Shown: piece by piece, positions 35,951 to 44,711 of the stretch
Position numbering within the stretch: position 1 is the stretch's first letter
Layout: every line of letters starts with the position of its first letter
Assembly (NCBI GenBank): GCA_023443515.1
Contig: JAEZUC010000158.1
Span: 56,608 to 120,607 of the forward strand
Origin: Bacillota bacterium
Lineage (GTDB): Bacteria; Bacillota; Clostridia; Acetivibrionales; DSM-1351
Length of the DNA stretch: 64,000 bases
Reading direction: 5' to 3'
Program-made: the position numbers and the translations under genes
Notes under the pieces: model-generated
The model's database searches: none
The model's input: the letters and a program-made list of their open reading frames with translations, nothing else
What the model was told of the DNA's origin: nothing

Positions 35951-36697
35951 TTAAAGTTTGTTGATATTACTTGCAAGATATCCTGCCCCGAATCCATTAT
36001 CAATATTCACTACTCCGATTCCGCTGGCACAGCTGTTGAGCATAGTGAGCAGTGCCGACAGCCCCCCGAAGTTTGCACCGTACCCCACACTTGTAGGAAC
36101 GGCCACAACCGGCTTGTCAACCAGTCCTCCTACGACACTTGCCAATGCACCTTCCATTCCCGCCACAACTATAATTACGTTTGCACGGGAAATCACATCC
36201 ATTTTGGACAAAAGTCTGTGAATCCCCGCAACACCTACATCATAAATCCTGTTAACCTTGTTTCCAAGAACTTCTGCTGTGATTGCAGCTTCCTCTGCAA
36301 CAGGAATATCGGAAGTTCCTGCGGAAATTACCGCAATTTCCTTTTCTGAAACTAAAATCTTTTTTCTCTTAACAACAACAATTCTTGCATCTCTATGGTA
36401 TTCTGCATCACAGGTAATTTCGCTGATTGCATCATAAACCTCACGTGAAGCACGTGTAGCAAGAATATTATTATTTTTCTCCATAAGTCTTTCAACAATT
36501 TCCACTATCTGATTAATAGTCTTTCCTTCACAGTAAATTACCTCAGGATACCCATTTCGTATGGCCCTGTGGTGATCAACTTTGGCAAAGCCCAAGTCTT
36601 CATAAGGTAAATCTTTGATTTCCTTATACGCATGTTCAACGTCAACAGAGCCGTTTTTAACATCTTCAAGCAACTTTTTAAGATCATTTGAATTCAT
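35951..36697 (-). CDS. larB: Nickel-pincer cofactor biosynthesis protein LarB
   Basis: LarB carboxylates and hydrolyses nicotinic acid adenine dinucleotide, the first step of nickel-pincer cofactor synthesis. The 248-residue product has an N-terminal extension and a PurE-like core with ISAGTSDIPVAEEA, DVGVAGIHRLL, GMEGALASVVGGL and PTSVGYGA. It begins 16 bp after the prfB stop and is followed by larC, so it sits in the middle of a long same-strand run. Confidence 0.9.
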   Translation of the reverse strand: MNSNDLKKLLEDVKNGSVDVEHAYKEIKDLPYEDLGFAKVDHHRAIRNGYPEVIYCEGKTINQIVEIVERLMEKNNNILATRASREVYDAISEITCDAEYHRDARIVVVKRKKILVSEKEIAVISAGTSDIPVAEEAAITAEVLGNKVNRIYDVGVAGIHRLLSKMDVISRANVIIVVAGMEGALASVVGGLVDKPVVAVPTSVGYGANFGGLSALLTMLNSCASGIGVVNIDNGFGAGYLASNINKL

Positions 36698-36713
36698 ATT
36701 TTCACGTCTCCCA

Positions 36714-37836
36714 TCAAGGATTTACTACATTATCATTCTTCTCCATTGAAAGATATGCATTGATAAACCCGTCCAATTGACCATCCATAACCGCATCAAC
36801 ATTTCCTTCTTCATAATTGGTTCTATGGTCTTTTACAAGAGTATATGGGCAGAACACATAGGAACGTATCTGGCTTCCCCATGCTATGTCCATCTGAACA
36901 CCTTTTAAGTCCTCTATCTTTTCCTTCTGTTCCCGTTCTTTCAGCTCAAACAGTTTTGCTTTCAACATTTTCATTGCAGTATCCTTGTTCTGGAACTGTG
37001 AACGCTCTGTTTGACATGAAACAACTACTCCCGTTGGAATATGAGTTATTCTTATTGCTGAATCAGTCTTGTTTATATGCTGTCCTCCGGCACCGCTGGC
37101 TCTGTACGTATCAATTCTTAAATCATCCGGATTTATATTTATCTCTATGGTATCATCCAGTTCAGGCATTACATCTGCAGATGCAAAGGAAGTATGTCTT
37201 CTTCCCGATGAATCAAAAGGAGATATCCTTACCAAACGGTGGACTCCTTTTTCAGATTTAAGATATCCGTAGGCATTTTCACCTATTACGTGTATAGTTA
37301 CACTCTTTATACCGGCTTCGTCGCCATCAAGGTAATCAAGTACTTTTACTTCGTATCCTTTGGCTTCACCCCACCTTGTAAACATTCTCAAAAGCATTTG
37401 CACCCAGTCCTGAGCTTCAGTTCCCCCGGCTCCCGCATGCAATGTCAAAATGGCATTGTTTTTGTCATAAGGCCCAGTGAGAAGAGTTTCCAGACGCAGT
37501 GTTTCCAAATTGTGTTTAAGTAGTTGAAGGCCTTCCCCAACTTCGGGAATTACACTTTCATCCTGCTCTTCCAGTCCCAGTTCAGCAAGAGTAAATAAGT
37601 CCTCCCATTGTGAGGTTATATTATTAAATCTATCTATCTTTGTTTTCAGAATTTTAGTCTTCTGCAGTATCTTTTGGGAATTCTCCATATCATTCCAGAA
37701 TTCCGGCTCAGAAGCTTTATGCTCCAACTCCGCTATCTCATCACTTATTCTAGCGATGTCAAAGTGAAGCCCTCATTTCCTCTAAATTGCTTTTCAAGCC
37801 TTGAAGCTCCAGCTTGTATTCTTCCAGTTCAAGCAT
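36714..37836 (-). CDS. prfB: Peptide chain release factor 2, with programmed +1 frameshift
   Basis: RF2 reads UGA and UAA stop codons. A 25-codon first ORF starts at the ATG at 37836 (MLELEEYKLELQGLKSNL) and reaches an in-frame TGA at 37759-37761. The site reads CTTTGAC, preceded by an AGGG internal Shine-Dalgarno-like stretch, exactly as in autoregulated RF2 genes. After a +1 shift the frame continues DIARISDEIAE into the main ORF, giving 373 residues. The stop-recognising SPF tripeptide (ISPFDSSG) and the catalytic GGQ (SGAGGQHINKTDSA) are present. This is regulation, not a mutation. Confidence 0.95.
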
Positions 37837-37904
37837 TTAATCATCCCTTTCAAATTAAGTAATACTTTTATTATATCCGACATATCAAATTTCTGCTATT
37901 ATTT

Positions 37905-38726
37905 TTAACCAAGTATGAATTTTTCTATAGCCTTTGCCACCCCATCTTCGGTATTTGATGCAGTTATAAAATCAGCTGCCTCTTTTGCACAGTCCTCAGC
38001 ATTTCCCATTGCAATCCCAAGACCTGCAAAGTCAAACATAGGTATATCATTTTCATTATCTCCTATGGCAATCATTTCCTGAGGCTGAATACTCAAAAAC
38101 TCCGACAAACGTTCCAGAGCCTTTCCTTTATTGACACCCTTGTTAACTACTTCAAAATTGTTATAGTTGGAGCTTGTTACGTCAACTGTTTCAACAACAG
38201 ACAGTTTCTTTCTTACTGTGGACAATAATTGAGAATCATCAGAAACTGCAACAAATTTAAGTACTTTGCCATCCAGTTCCCTAAGCTTTTTTTCCATGTC
38301 CGTAACTATGTCAATTTCTACTCTGTCCTTTGGAGGAAGTGCCTGGTTCCTTTCATAGTACTTCAGAGAGTTATAATCAAGTCTCTCAGTCAGCATGGTT
38401 TCTCCCGCATAAACATGAAAATATATATTGTTTTCATGAAAAATATCAAGTATTCTGAGGCAGTCTGCTGTATTCATGAAATCAGAGTAAATCACCTTGC
38501 CATCGGTATTTTCTCTGATAATTGCTCCGTTACATGCAATAATTGGGTCCATTATGTCCAGTTGTTTTGCGTAAATTCTTGCTCCTGAATATACTCTTCC
38601 TGAACATATTACAATTTTTACACCCTTTTCCTTTGCCATATGTATAGCAGTCTTATTCTTTTCTGAAATGTCCTTGTTATTATCCAGCAAGGTTCCATCC
38701 AAATCAATTGCCACCAACCTGTACAT
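37905..38726 (-). CDS. Cof-type HAD-superfamily sugar phosphatase
   Basis: A 273-residue haloacid dehalogenase-fold phosphatase of the Cof/YidA group. The nucleophile motif is IDLDGTLLD (D8, D10), motif II is ICSGR, and the C-terminal magnesium motif is IGDNENDIPM. Members dephosphorylate sugar phosphates or related metabolites. The ATG at 38726 follows GGAGGATGAA; the longer reading into the aminotransferase gene has no site. It follows the aminotransferase by 34 bp. Confidence 0.85.
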   Translation of the reverse strand: MYRLVAIDLDGTLLDNNKDISEKNKTAIHMAKEKGVKIVICSGRVYSGARIYAKQLDIMDPIIACNGAIIRENTDGKVIYSDFMNTADCLRILDIFHENNIYFHVYAGETMLTERLDYNSLKYYERNQALPPKDRVEIDIVTDMEKKLRELDGKVLKFVAVSDDSQLLSTVRKKLSVVETVDVTSSNYNNFEVVNKGVNKGKALERLSEFLSIQPQEMIAIGDNENDIPMFDFAGLGIAMGNAEDCAKEAADFITASNTEDGVAKAIEKFILG

Positions 38727-38760
38727 TTCATCCTCCAACTCTTTTGTACCACTGCACAAA

Positions 38761-39924
38761 TCAATATTTATCAGCAAATTCCTTAATTCTTTTCATAGCT
38801 TCAATTATGTTTTCCATTGACGAAGCATAACATGCACGTACATAACCTTCTCCACATTCCCCAAAAGCAGTTCCCGGCACTACCAGTACTTTTTGCTCAA
38901 TAAGAAGTTTTTCGCAGAAGTCCTCCGAACTAAGGCCGGTTTTTTTAATGCATGGAAAAACGTAAAATGCACCTTTAGGTTCATAGCATGAAAATCCGGC
39001 TTTTCTGAAACCGTCAATTGCTACTCTTCTTCTCCTGTTGTATTCCTTTGACATCATTTTTACGTCCTCTTCACTGTTTCGCAGTGCTTCAATAGCAGCA
39101 TCCTGTGCCGTTGTAGGAGCACACATGATAGCGTACTGATGTATCTTCTTCATTTCGTTTATCAAGTCCTTATGTCCGCAGGCATACCCCAGGCGCCATC
39201 CCGTCATTGCAAAGGACTTTGAAAACCCGTTTATTACAAGTGTCCTATCCTTCATTTCCGGAAAACTTGCAATGGAAGTATGCGTTCCTTCATAAGTAAG
39301 TTCACAGTAGATTTCATCAGACAAAACCACAATATCCTTATCTTTAAGAACCTTCACCAGTTCATAAAGGTCTTCCCTGCTCATTATTGCCCCTGTAGGG
39401 TTATTGGGAAATGGGATTATAACAACTTTTGTTTTATCTGTTATTGCCGCTTCAAGCTGTTTTGCCGTTAATTTGAAGTCATCTTCCTGCTTCAGTTCTA
39501 TCGTAACGGGGGTAGCTCCGGTAAAACCTGTACACCCCTTGTATGCTACAAAACTCGGTTCAGGAATTATTACTTCGTCTCCGGGGCCTACAAGTGCTCT
39601 TAATGCAGCATCAATACCTTCACTACCTCCTACCGTAACCAGAATTTCATCTTCCGGGTTATAGCTAAGGTCAAACTTTCTGCCAAGATATCTGCTGATT
39701 TCCTCTCTAAGTTCGATAAAGCCCGCATTTGAGGAATACTGTGTGTGTCCGGTTTCCAGGGAATATATTCCTGCTTCTCTAATGTTCCAAGGAGTAATAA
39801 AATCCGGCTCCCCAACTCCGAGAGAGATGACATCTGTCATTTCATTAATCAGGTCAAAGTATTTTCTGATACCTGAAGGCGGTACTTTTTTTATTTTATC
39901 CAAAATCATGTCCTTCATAATCAT
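38761..39924 (-). CDS. Class I/II PLP-dependent aminotransferase
   Basis: A 387-residue aspartate/aromatic-type aminotransferase. The PLP-binding lysine is K236 in NGFSKSFAMTGWRLGY; N175 in PNNPTG, D203/Y206 (LSDEIY) and the C-terminal arginine in GYVRACYA are also present. Its ATG overlaps the Lrp stop (ATGA), so the two are translationally coupled. A T-box leader upstream ties expression to the charging state of one tRNA, so its substrate or product probably belongs to that amino acid (inference). Confidence 0.88.
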   Translation of the reverse strand: MIMKDMILDKIKKVPPSGIRKYFDLINEMTDVISLGVGEPDFITPWNIREAGIYSLETGHTQYSSNAGFIELREEISRYLGRKFDLSYNPEDEILVTVGGSEGIDAALRALVGPGDEVIIPEPSFVAYKGCTGFTGATPVTIELKQEDDFKLTAKQLEAAITDKTKVVIIPFPNNPTGAIMSREDLYELVKVLKDKDIVVLSDEIYCELTYEGTHTSIASFPEMKDRTLVINGFSKSFAMTGWRLGYACGHKDLINEMKKIHQYAIMCAPTTAQDAAIEALRNSEEDVKMMSKEYNRRRRVAIDGFRKAGFSCYEPKGAFYVFPCIKKTGLSSEDFCEKLLIEQKVLVVPGTAFGECGEGYVRACYASSMENIIEAMKRIKEFADKY

Positions 39925-40400
39925 ATGAATATCTGCTCCCTTCTGTCCACAGCCTTCTCTTCAAAGATTGTACCTTTGTCCTTGAATTTTTTCAGAACAA
40001 AGTGAGTTGAAGTACTAAGTACTGATTCCAGAGGCGCAAGCTTTTCTGAAACAAACAGGGCAACTTCCTTCATAGTCCTACCCTCAATAATAACCGTAAG
40101 ATCAAATCCTCCGGACATAAGGTAGCAGGCTGTTACCTCAGGGTATTTGTAAATCCTGTCGGCTATTTTATCAAAACCAAGGCCTCTTTGAGGTGTTACC
40201 TTTACCTCTATAAGCGCAGTAACCTTCTCCTTTTGAGTTTTATCCCAGTTAATCAGAGTACTGTAGCCAACTATTACATTGTCGGCCTCATATTGTTTAA
40301 TCGCTGCCTTTACCTCTTCAACAGGCAGACCCAGCATAACTGCTATCTCATCGGCAGTCGCCTTACTATTGTGCTCTAAAATTTCCAAAATTTCTTCCAT
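39921..40400 (-). CDS. Lrp/AsnC-family transcriptional regulator
   Basis: A 159-residue regulator with an N-terminal helix-turn-helix (TADEIAVMLGLPVEEVKAAIK) and a C-terminal RAM/AsnC ligand-binding domain (about 65-150). It probably senses an amino acid and may control the aminotransferase gene with which it overlaps. Lrp control and a T-box leader on one transcript would give two layers of amino-acid sensing. The ATG at 40400 follows AAGGGGAG. Confidence 0.88.
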   Translation of the reverse strand: MEEILEILEHNSKATADEIAVMLGLPVEEVKAAIKQYEADNVIVGYSTLINWDKTQKEKVTALIEVKVTPQRGLGFDKIADRIYKYPEVTACYLMSGGFDLTVIIEGRTMKEVALFVSEKLAPLESVLSTSTHFVLKKFKDKGTIFEEKAVDRREQIFI

Positions 40401-40458
40401 GAAAATCTCCCCTTTATATATTTTTTAGAAGCCGACCGGCTTATATTTTTTTAGCAAT

Positions 40459-40790
40459 AAAAAAAACCCGTGTCCTTGTATAAACAGGGACGAAGGTTTC
40501 CGCGGTACCACCCTAATTAATGCCATAAAGCATTCTCTCTAGTAAAGTGCGACAATAGATAATCCATTGTTTACACCATCAGCCTGTAACGTGGCCTCAA
40601 CGTCTTTCTCTACTAACAAAATGTTCAAATAACATTCTGCGTTGGAAAAGCTACTCCAGGGCTGCCTTCAGTAGTATCAGTACCGGACTCTCACCTGCCT
40701 CGTTAATCGGCCACCGGCTCTCTTAAATCTGATGAATACTTACTCTTCCCGTTCACAGTATTCTTTTATTCAGTTATTAATACTATATTA
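40459..40790 (-). ncRNA. T-box leader (tRNA-sensing riboswitch)
   Basis: On the minus strand the T-box consensus AGGGTGGTACCGCGG is intact (+ strand 40500-40514). It is followed by a terminator stem (GTCC...GGAC) and a T-run at 40459-40466. Further upstream lie the stem I features GAACGGGAAGAGTA and AGAGAGCCGGTGG. Uncharged tRNA should favour the antiterminator. The specifier codon is not settled; ACT (Thr) or TAC (Tyr) before GAA, near 40670, are the candidates. The leader precedes the Lrp-aminotransferase genes by about 60 bp. Confidence 0.9.
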
Positions 40791-40858
40791 ACCAAATTGA
40801 AATATGTTTACAAGTAAAAAAGCTATTAGATAAATTATAGTTCAGTTTATTTGAATAT

Positions 40859-41299
40859 TCAAGTTTTTTCTTCCTTGATAAAATCCGAAAGCTGACCTTC
40901 ATACTTTTTGAGAGTATCAACAACCTCAACTTTGAGAACCTTTAGTTCCTGCTTGATATCTACAAGCTTTTCTTTTTCCTTCTCAACCTGTTGTTCCAGC
41001 TTTTTCTTTTCGTCAACAGCTTTTTTCTTGGCTTCTTCAATTATTTTTTTAGCCTGCTCCTGTGCTGTAATTAATGCATTTGCAACTCTTTCACGATTTT
41101 CTTTTATCTCAGCCAAGCTTGCACTGATTTCATCATACTTGTTCTTCATATCTCTATACTGTGTTTTTATATCAACAATTTCTCTTTCTTTTATTTTTAG
41201 TTTATCTCCGTATTCTTTGTTTATTTTTTCGAGATATGAATTAACATCTTTTTTGTTGTAACCAAAAAGTGAGCTTGAAAATATTTTTTCTCCTGACAT
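40859..41299 (-). CDS. DivIVA-like coiled-coil protein
   Basis: A 146-residue protein with a DivIVA-type N-terminus (SSSLFGYNKKDVNSYLEKI, residues 8-26), followed by a continuous coiled coil rich in Lys and Glu to the C-terminus. DivIVA/GpsB-family proteins bind curved membrane at poles and division sites and recruit cell-wall or division factors. It is shorter than true DivIVA and stands alone between the T-box operon and thioredoxin gene. Confidence 0.75.
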   Translation of the reverse strand: MSGEKIFSSSLFGYNKKDVNSYLEKINKEYGDKLKIKEREIVDIKTQYRDMKNKYDEISASLAEIKENRERVANALITAQEQAKKIIEEAKKKAVDEKKKLEQQVEKEKEKLVDIKQELKVLKVEVVDTLKKYEGQLSDFIKEEKT

Positions 41300-41389
41300 A
41301 AATTTTATCCCCCTGTATCATGGAAAATACTGTGTATATTGGTATTAATTCCATAATAACATGAAATATCCTTTATTATCCACCTATTT

Positions 41390-41432
41390 TTTAAAAACGA
41401 AAAACACGCCCCAAAAATAGACAGCGTGTTTT
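41390..41432 (-). terminator. Terminator of trxA
   Basis: AAAACACGC (41401-41409) pairs with GCGTGTTTT (41424-41432), with a T-run on the minus strand, about 30 bp after the trxA stop. Confidence 0.8.
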
Positions 41433-41460
41433 AATTTAGTTTGTTTTATATATGAATGTT

Positions 41461-41787
41461 TTATATATGCTTTTGAATTAATTCTGCAAACTCGTCTTTT
41501 GACCTTGCACCAACTATTTTCTCAACAGCTTCTCCGCCCTTAAATACCATAACTGTAGGGATACTCATAATCCTGAACTGAGCCGCAAGCTCACCCTCTT
41601 CGTCAACATTTACTTTTGTGATACGGGCTTTACCGTCAAAATCATCTGCAAGTTCTTCCATAATCGGAGCAACCATTCTGCAAGGGCCGCACCATGATGC
41701 CCAAAAATCAACAACAACAGGTTTATCTGATTTTAAAACATCTGATTCAAATAATTCCTTGGAAATATTAGTAATTTTATCTGACAT
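41461..41787 (-). CDS. trxA: Thioredoxin
   Basis: A 108-residue classic thioredoxin with the redox motif WCGPC (C33, C36), the buried D27 (VVDFWA) and the cis-proline in SIPTVMVF. It reduces protein disulfides in the cytoplasm. The ATG at 41787 lies after GGAGGAA. No thioredoxin reductase gene is adjacent. Confidence 0.95.
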   Translation of the reverse strand: MSDKITNISKELFESDVLKSDKPVVVDFWASWCGPCRMVAPIMEELADDFDGKARITKVNVDEEGELAAQFRIMSIPTVMVFKGGEAVEKIVGARSKDEFAELIQKHI

Positions 41788-41867
41788 AAATTATTCCTCC
41801 ATCAACATAAATATTTCTTAAAACTTAATTTAATAATACCCCATTATTCAAGAATTAAACATATATT

Positions 41868-42914
41868 TTAATACTCCTTTAATGAAGTAATATTCACTTT
41901 ATTTTCATCCTTAGAAACAAGGACACCATCCAAAATCTCAATAAATTCTCCCCTGTATGAAGCCTTGAGATCATTTTTTAAGTTTATAACCCTGTTTTCA
42001 TCCTTTTTGTTTATATACAGATTTCCATTACCTGTAACAATAACAGTTTCAGGTGGTGCAGTTTCTTTAAGACTCATTTTAGTCCATTTTTCTGTCATTT
42101 CACTGCCCTCTTCAATCTTCTGTGAATAAATCTGGGTTACCATGCCGTTATCATCTAAAGCACCTATATACAGAGTATCGTTTAAATCAATCCCCAGAAC
42201 TGTAACATTATTTACGTTAATGGGAACTCTGCTGTTTGCTTTCTTTATTCCGTCATAAATACTAATCTGCTGTCCCTTTTCCTGATAAACAAGCTTGTTT
42301 GTGTAGGTACACTCTTTAATAACAATACTTGCATCCACAGTCATTACACGAGCGTATTGTCCCATTACATTAAACCTGATTATTCTTGCCCTTGTGTCCG
42401 AAGTCTGAATCTTGGCATAAACCATATTTGTATAAGGTGAAAGCTCAATATCTTTTACCTGGCTTTTTGCAGGAAGTCCCGACAGCTCAGGATAATCTCT
42501 TGATGTTTCTGAATCAGCTTCATACGTGGAAACCTGGACTGTACCGCTCCGACCGTTTTTTGTATCTGAAGAATAAATCACCATATCCCTGTCGGGGAGC
42601 CAGCGGAAATAAGTAATCTTGTCTTTTCCCGTCCCTGCTACTGTTTTACTCTTTCCTTTGTCTACATCAACTATACGAAGCTCCCCGTCTTCCAAATATG
42701 CTCCGAACTTGGCATTAAAGGAGATGCTTATCATTTGCGCTGCTTCCGGTACTTTAAAATCACCTGTGGAAGGTTTTTGTTTAACACCCGAATTTTCAGA
42801 CACACTTACGTCAACATCTGTAGATAAAAAAACATTATTCATATACAATAACACCCCAAACTGGAATATTACTGCAAGGAGTATCCATTTATACCATTTA
42901 GAAATATTTTTCAC
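41868..42914 (-). CDS. Membrane-anchored protein, probable beta-propeller
   Basis: A 348-residue protein with one N-terminal membrane segment (about 8-28) and a long extracytoplasmic part with repeated short beta motifs (FRWLPDRDMVIYSS, IELSPYTNMVYAKI, LGIDLNDTLYIGAL), suggesting a WD40/TolB-like propeller. No enzyme motif is seen. The start is GTG at 42914, after AGGAGAAG. It follows the NAGPA-domain gene by 15 bp, so the two probably work together at the cell surface. Confidence 0.6.
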   Translation of the reverse strand: MKNISKWYKWILLAVIFQFGVLLYMNNVFLSTDVDVSVSENSGVKQKPSTGDFKVPEAAQMISISFNAKFGAYLEDGELRIVDVDKGKSKTVAGTGKDKITYFRWLPDRDMVIYSSDTKNGRSGTVQVSTYEADSETSRDYPELSGLPAKSQVKDIELSPYTNMVYAKIQTSDTRARIIRFNVMGQYARVMTVDASIVIKECTYTNKLVYQEKGQQISIYDGIKKANSRVPINVNNVTVLGIDLNDTLYIGALDDNGMVTQIYSQKIEEGSEMTEKWTKMSLKETAPPETVIVTGNGNLYINKKDENRVINLKNDLKASYRGEFIEILDGVLVSKDENKVNITSLKEY

Positions 42915-42929
42915 CGTACTTCTCCTTTT

Positions 42930-43970
42930 CTAAGGCATTACAATAAATGCCGTAGCTACTGTTCTTTCTCCTAATGCATCAGACGGAGTATTTACAACTT
43001 TTCCGTCATAGAACATGGTAGCTGATGAACCTCCATCAAGGTTTGCCGCATTGACTGCTCCGTGTTCCAGCATAATATCCTGAACCTCTTTTAATGTTGC
43101 TCCAAAGGATTTTATACTTCTTCCGTCAATGACAAGCAACATTACCGATCCATCAGCTCTTTGGCCTATAGCTGATCTTGGAGATATGCCCCATCCTCCG
43201 TCACCTTTGTTTATTGTTGGTTTTCCGTTAACTACCAGAGGGGGACCAAAGCTTATTCCCTCTTTAATATTATATTTAGCTAATTCCGTTTGGGAATGTT
43301 TTCCTACAATTAACATGCCATCTTTAGTAAACGCTATGGTATCTCTTTTTGTATTGTTATTAGTCAGCTTCCCGCTAATGTATTTACCGTTGCTTATTAC
43401 AAAACCAAGTGCAACTCCTCCGGTTCCGGCCCACTCTCTATCAAGAAACCCTCCGCCATTTATTGCGGCTACAGCACCGTTTCGTCTTGCAATACTGCTG
43501 GTAGTTTCGCCCGCTCTAGGCATCTGATTTGTATACCCAACTTTTATACGTGTAGGATCATCCACTATAATCATTTTTCCCTTGAAATTTCTGCTCTCAA
43601 CATCAAAATAATCAAGGTTGTTGTTATGTTTTACATGGAAATCCAACATTTTTATATCTTCAGTATTTACATTTGATATTGCATACCCGTCTCCCAGTAT
43701 ATTTGCAATAGCTTTATCAGACAAGAAGGTTTTTGCTATAACCTGCTTGGTTCTTGAATTCCAGACCATACCCGTAGCGGTTCGTTTCACATTATCAAAG
43801 GGCCCGTAGAATATAAGTAGCGGTGTTGTAATTGACAAAAAGAAAAATTCAAAAATTAAAAAACCCAAAAGACTTCTAAACCTGCCTTTTCTCTTTTTCT
43901 TCTTTTTGGCAGACTTCTTTTGTATGGTTTTTACCTGCTTTTCATTTAAAGAAATAGTATCGTATTTCAT
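42930..43970 (-). CDS. Phosphodiester glycosidase (NAGPA) domain membrane protein
   Basis: A 346-residue protein. A very basic N-terminus (KKSAKKKKKRKGRFR) precedes one membrane segment (about 34-55), and the remainder is an extracytoplasmic NAGPA/DUF2233 domain with AINGGGF, SPRSAIGQRADG, LLVIDGR and NLDGGSSATM. Domains of this family cleave sugar phosphodiesters and occur with exopolysaccharide or teichoic-acid genes. It is first gene of a two-gene unit. Confidence 0.85.
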   Translation of the reverse strand: MKYDTISLNEKQVKTIQKKSAKKKKKRKGRFRSLLGFLIFEFFFLSITTPLLIFYGPFDNVKRTATGMVWNSRTKQVIAKTFLSDKAIANILGDGYAISNVNTEDIKMLDFHVKHNNNLDYFDVESRNFKGKMIIVDDPTRIKVGYTNQMPRAGETTSSIARRNGAVAAINGGGFLDREWAGTGGVALGFVISNGKYISGKLTNNNTKRDTIAFTKDGMLIVGKHSQTELAKYNIKEGISFGPPLVVNGKPTINKGDGGWGISPRSAIGQRADGSVMLLVIDGRSIKSFGATLKEVQDIMLEHGAVNAANLDGGSSATMFYDGKVVNTPSDALGERTVATAFIVMP

Positions 43971-44119
43971 TAGTCCCCCTAGAATAACCTAATGCCCCAA
44001 TTTCCCAATAATACAAAAAAGTATACACATATCTGTGTATACTATAGTTATACTAATTTTATATTATAAACCTCAAGTGTAATATTTTCAAACATTTAAT
44101 AAAAATGTAATAGTAAAAT

Positions 44120-44530
44120 TCAGGATCTTTCCTTAATTACCACTCTATCAAGGGTTTTGTGAACCTTTTCAAAAAGCAGTCCGGCTACAAACCATGCAGG
44201 CGCATAATCAATTCTGACAAGCCCCTCTATAGCAAACTTTCCATAGTACTTCCATGGATAAACATGAAGTATGCTAAGCAGTATCTTACCGGTTGAATAT
44301 TCGATTCCCCAGATTATGACAACCCAAATGATACCTCTCAAAATAACATTCCATTTTTGGATTATATCATGCAAGGGTTCCAGGAAAACAGCACTTCCAT
44401 ATATAAAAAACATCCATAGGCTTGTGTAAGCCTCAAGACTGGCAATACCATGCGTCAGGGAATATAATCCCGTCCATACGATTTCCATGCTCCAGCCAAC
44501 AATACCATAAATAAAAAATCTCTTAATCAT
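44120..44530 (-). CDS. Small multi-pass membrane protein, CmpB-like
   Basis: A 136-residue membrane protein with four hydrophobic stretches. It resembles the putative ABC-transporter type IV (ABC_trans_CmpB) family: FFIYGIVGWSMEIVWTG near the start and WGIEYSTGKIL near the middle. The family's role is unknown. No ATPase lies beside it. The ribosome site is weak. It is divergent from glgP. Confidence 0.65.
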   Translation of the reverse strand: MIKRFFIYGIVGWSMEIVWTGLYSLTHGIASLEAYTSLWMFFIYGSAVFLEPLHDIIQKWNVILRGIIWVVIIWGIEYSTGKILLSILHVYPWKYYGKFAIEGLVRIDYAPAWFVAGLLFEKVHKTLDRVVIKERS

Positions 44531-44711
44531 GCTATTATTATTTTCACAAACAGGTAATTTTTATTTATTAAAATTGCACTTTAGTGTTTGTATTATTTTC
44601 CAGATACTTGCAGGGTTAATTTTTTGTAAATACTACCAATAAGCTTTCCAATATGTTATGATAACAAATAAACATTTCTGGAAAAACAGTACTTAGGTTA
44701 GGAGGATGAAT

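Noticed and set aside
37759..37761. Nonsense mutation in prfB
   Set aside because: It is the UGA of the programmed frameshift site CTTTGAC, and the downstream frame is intact.
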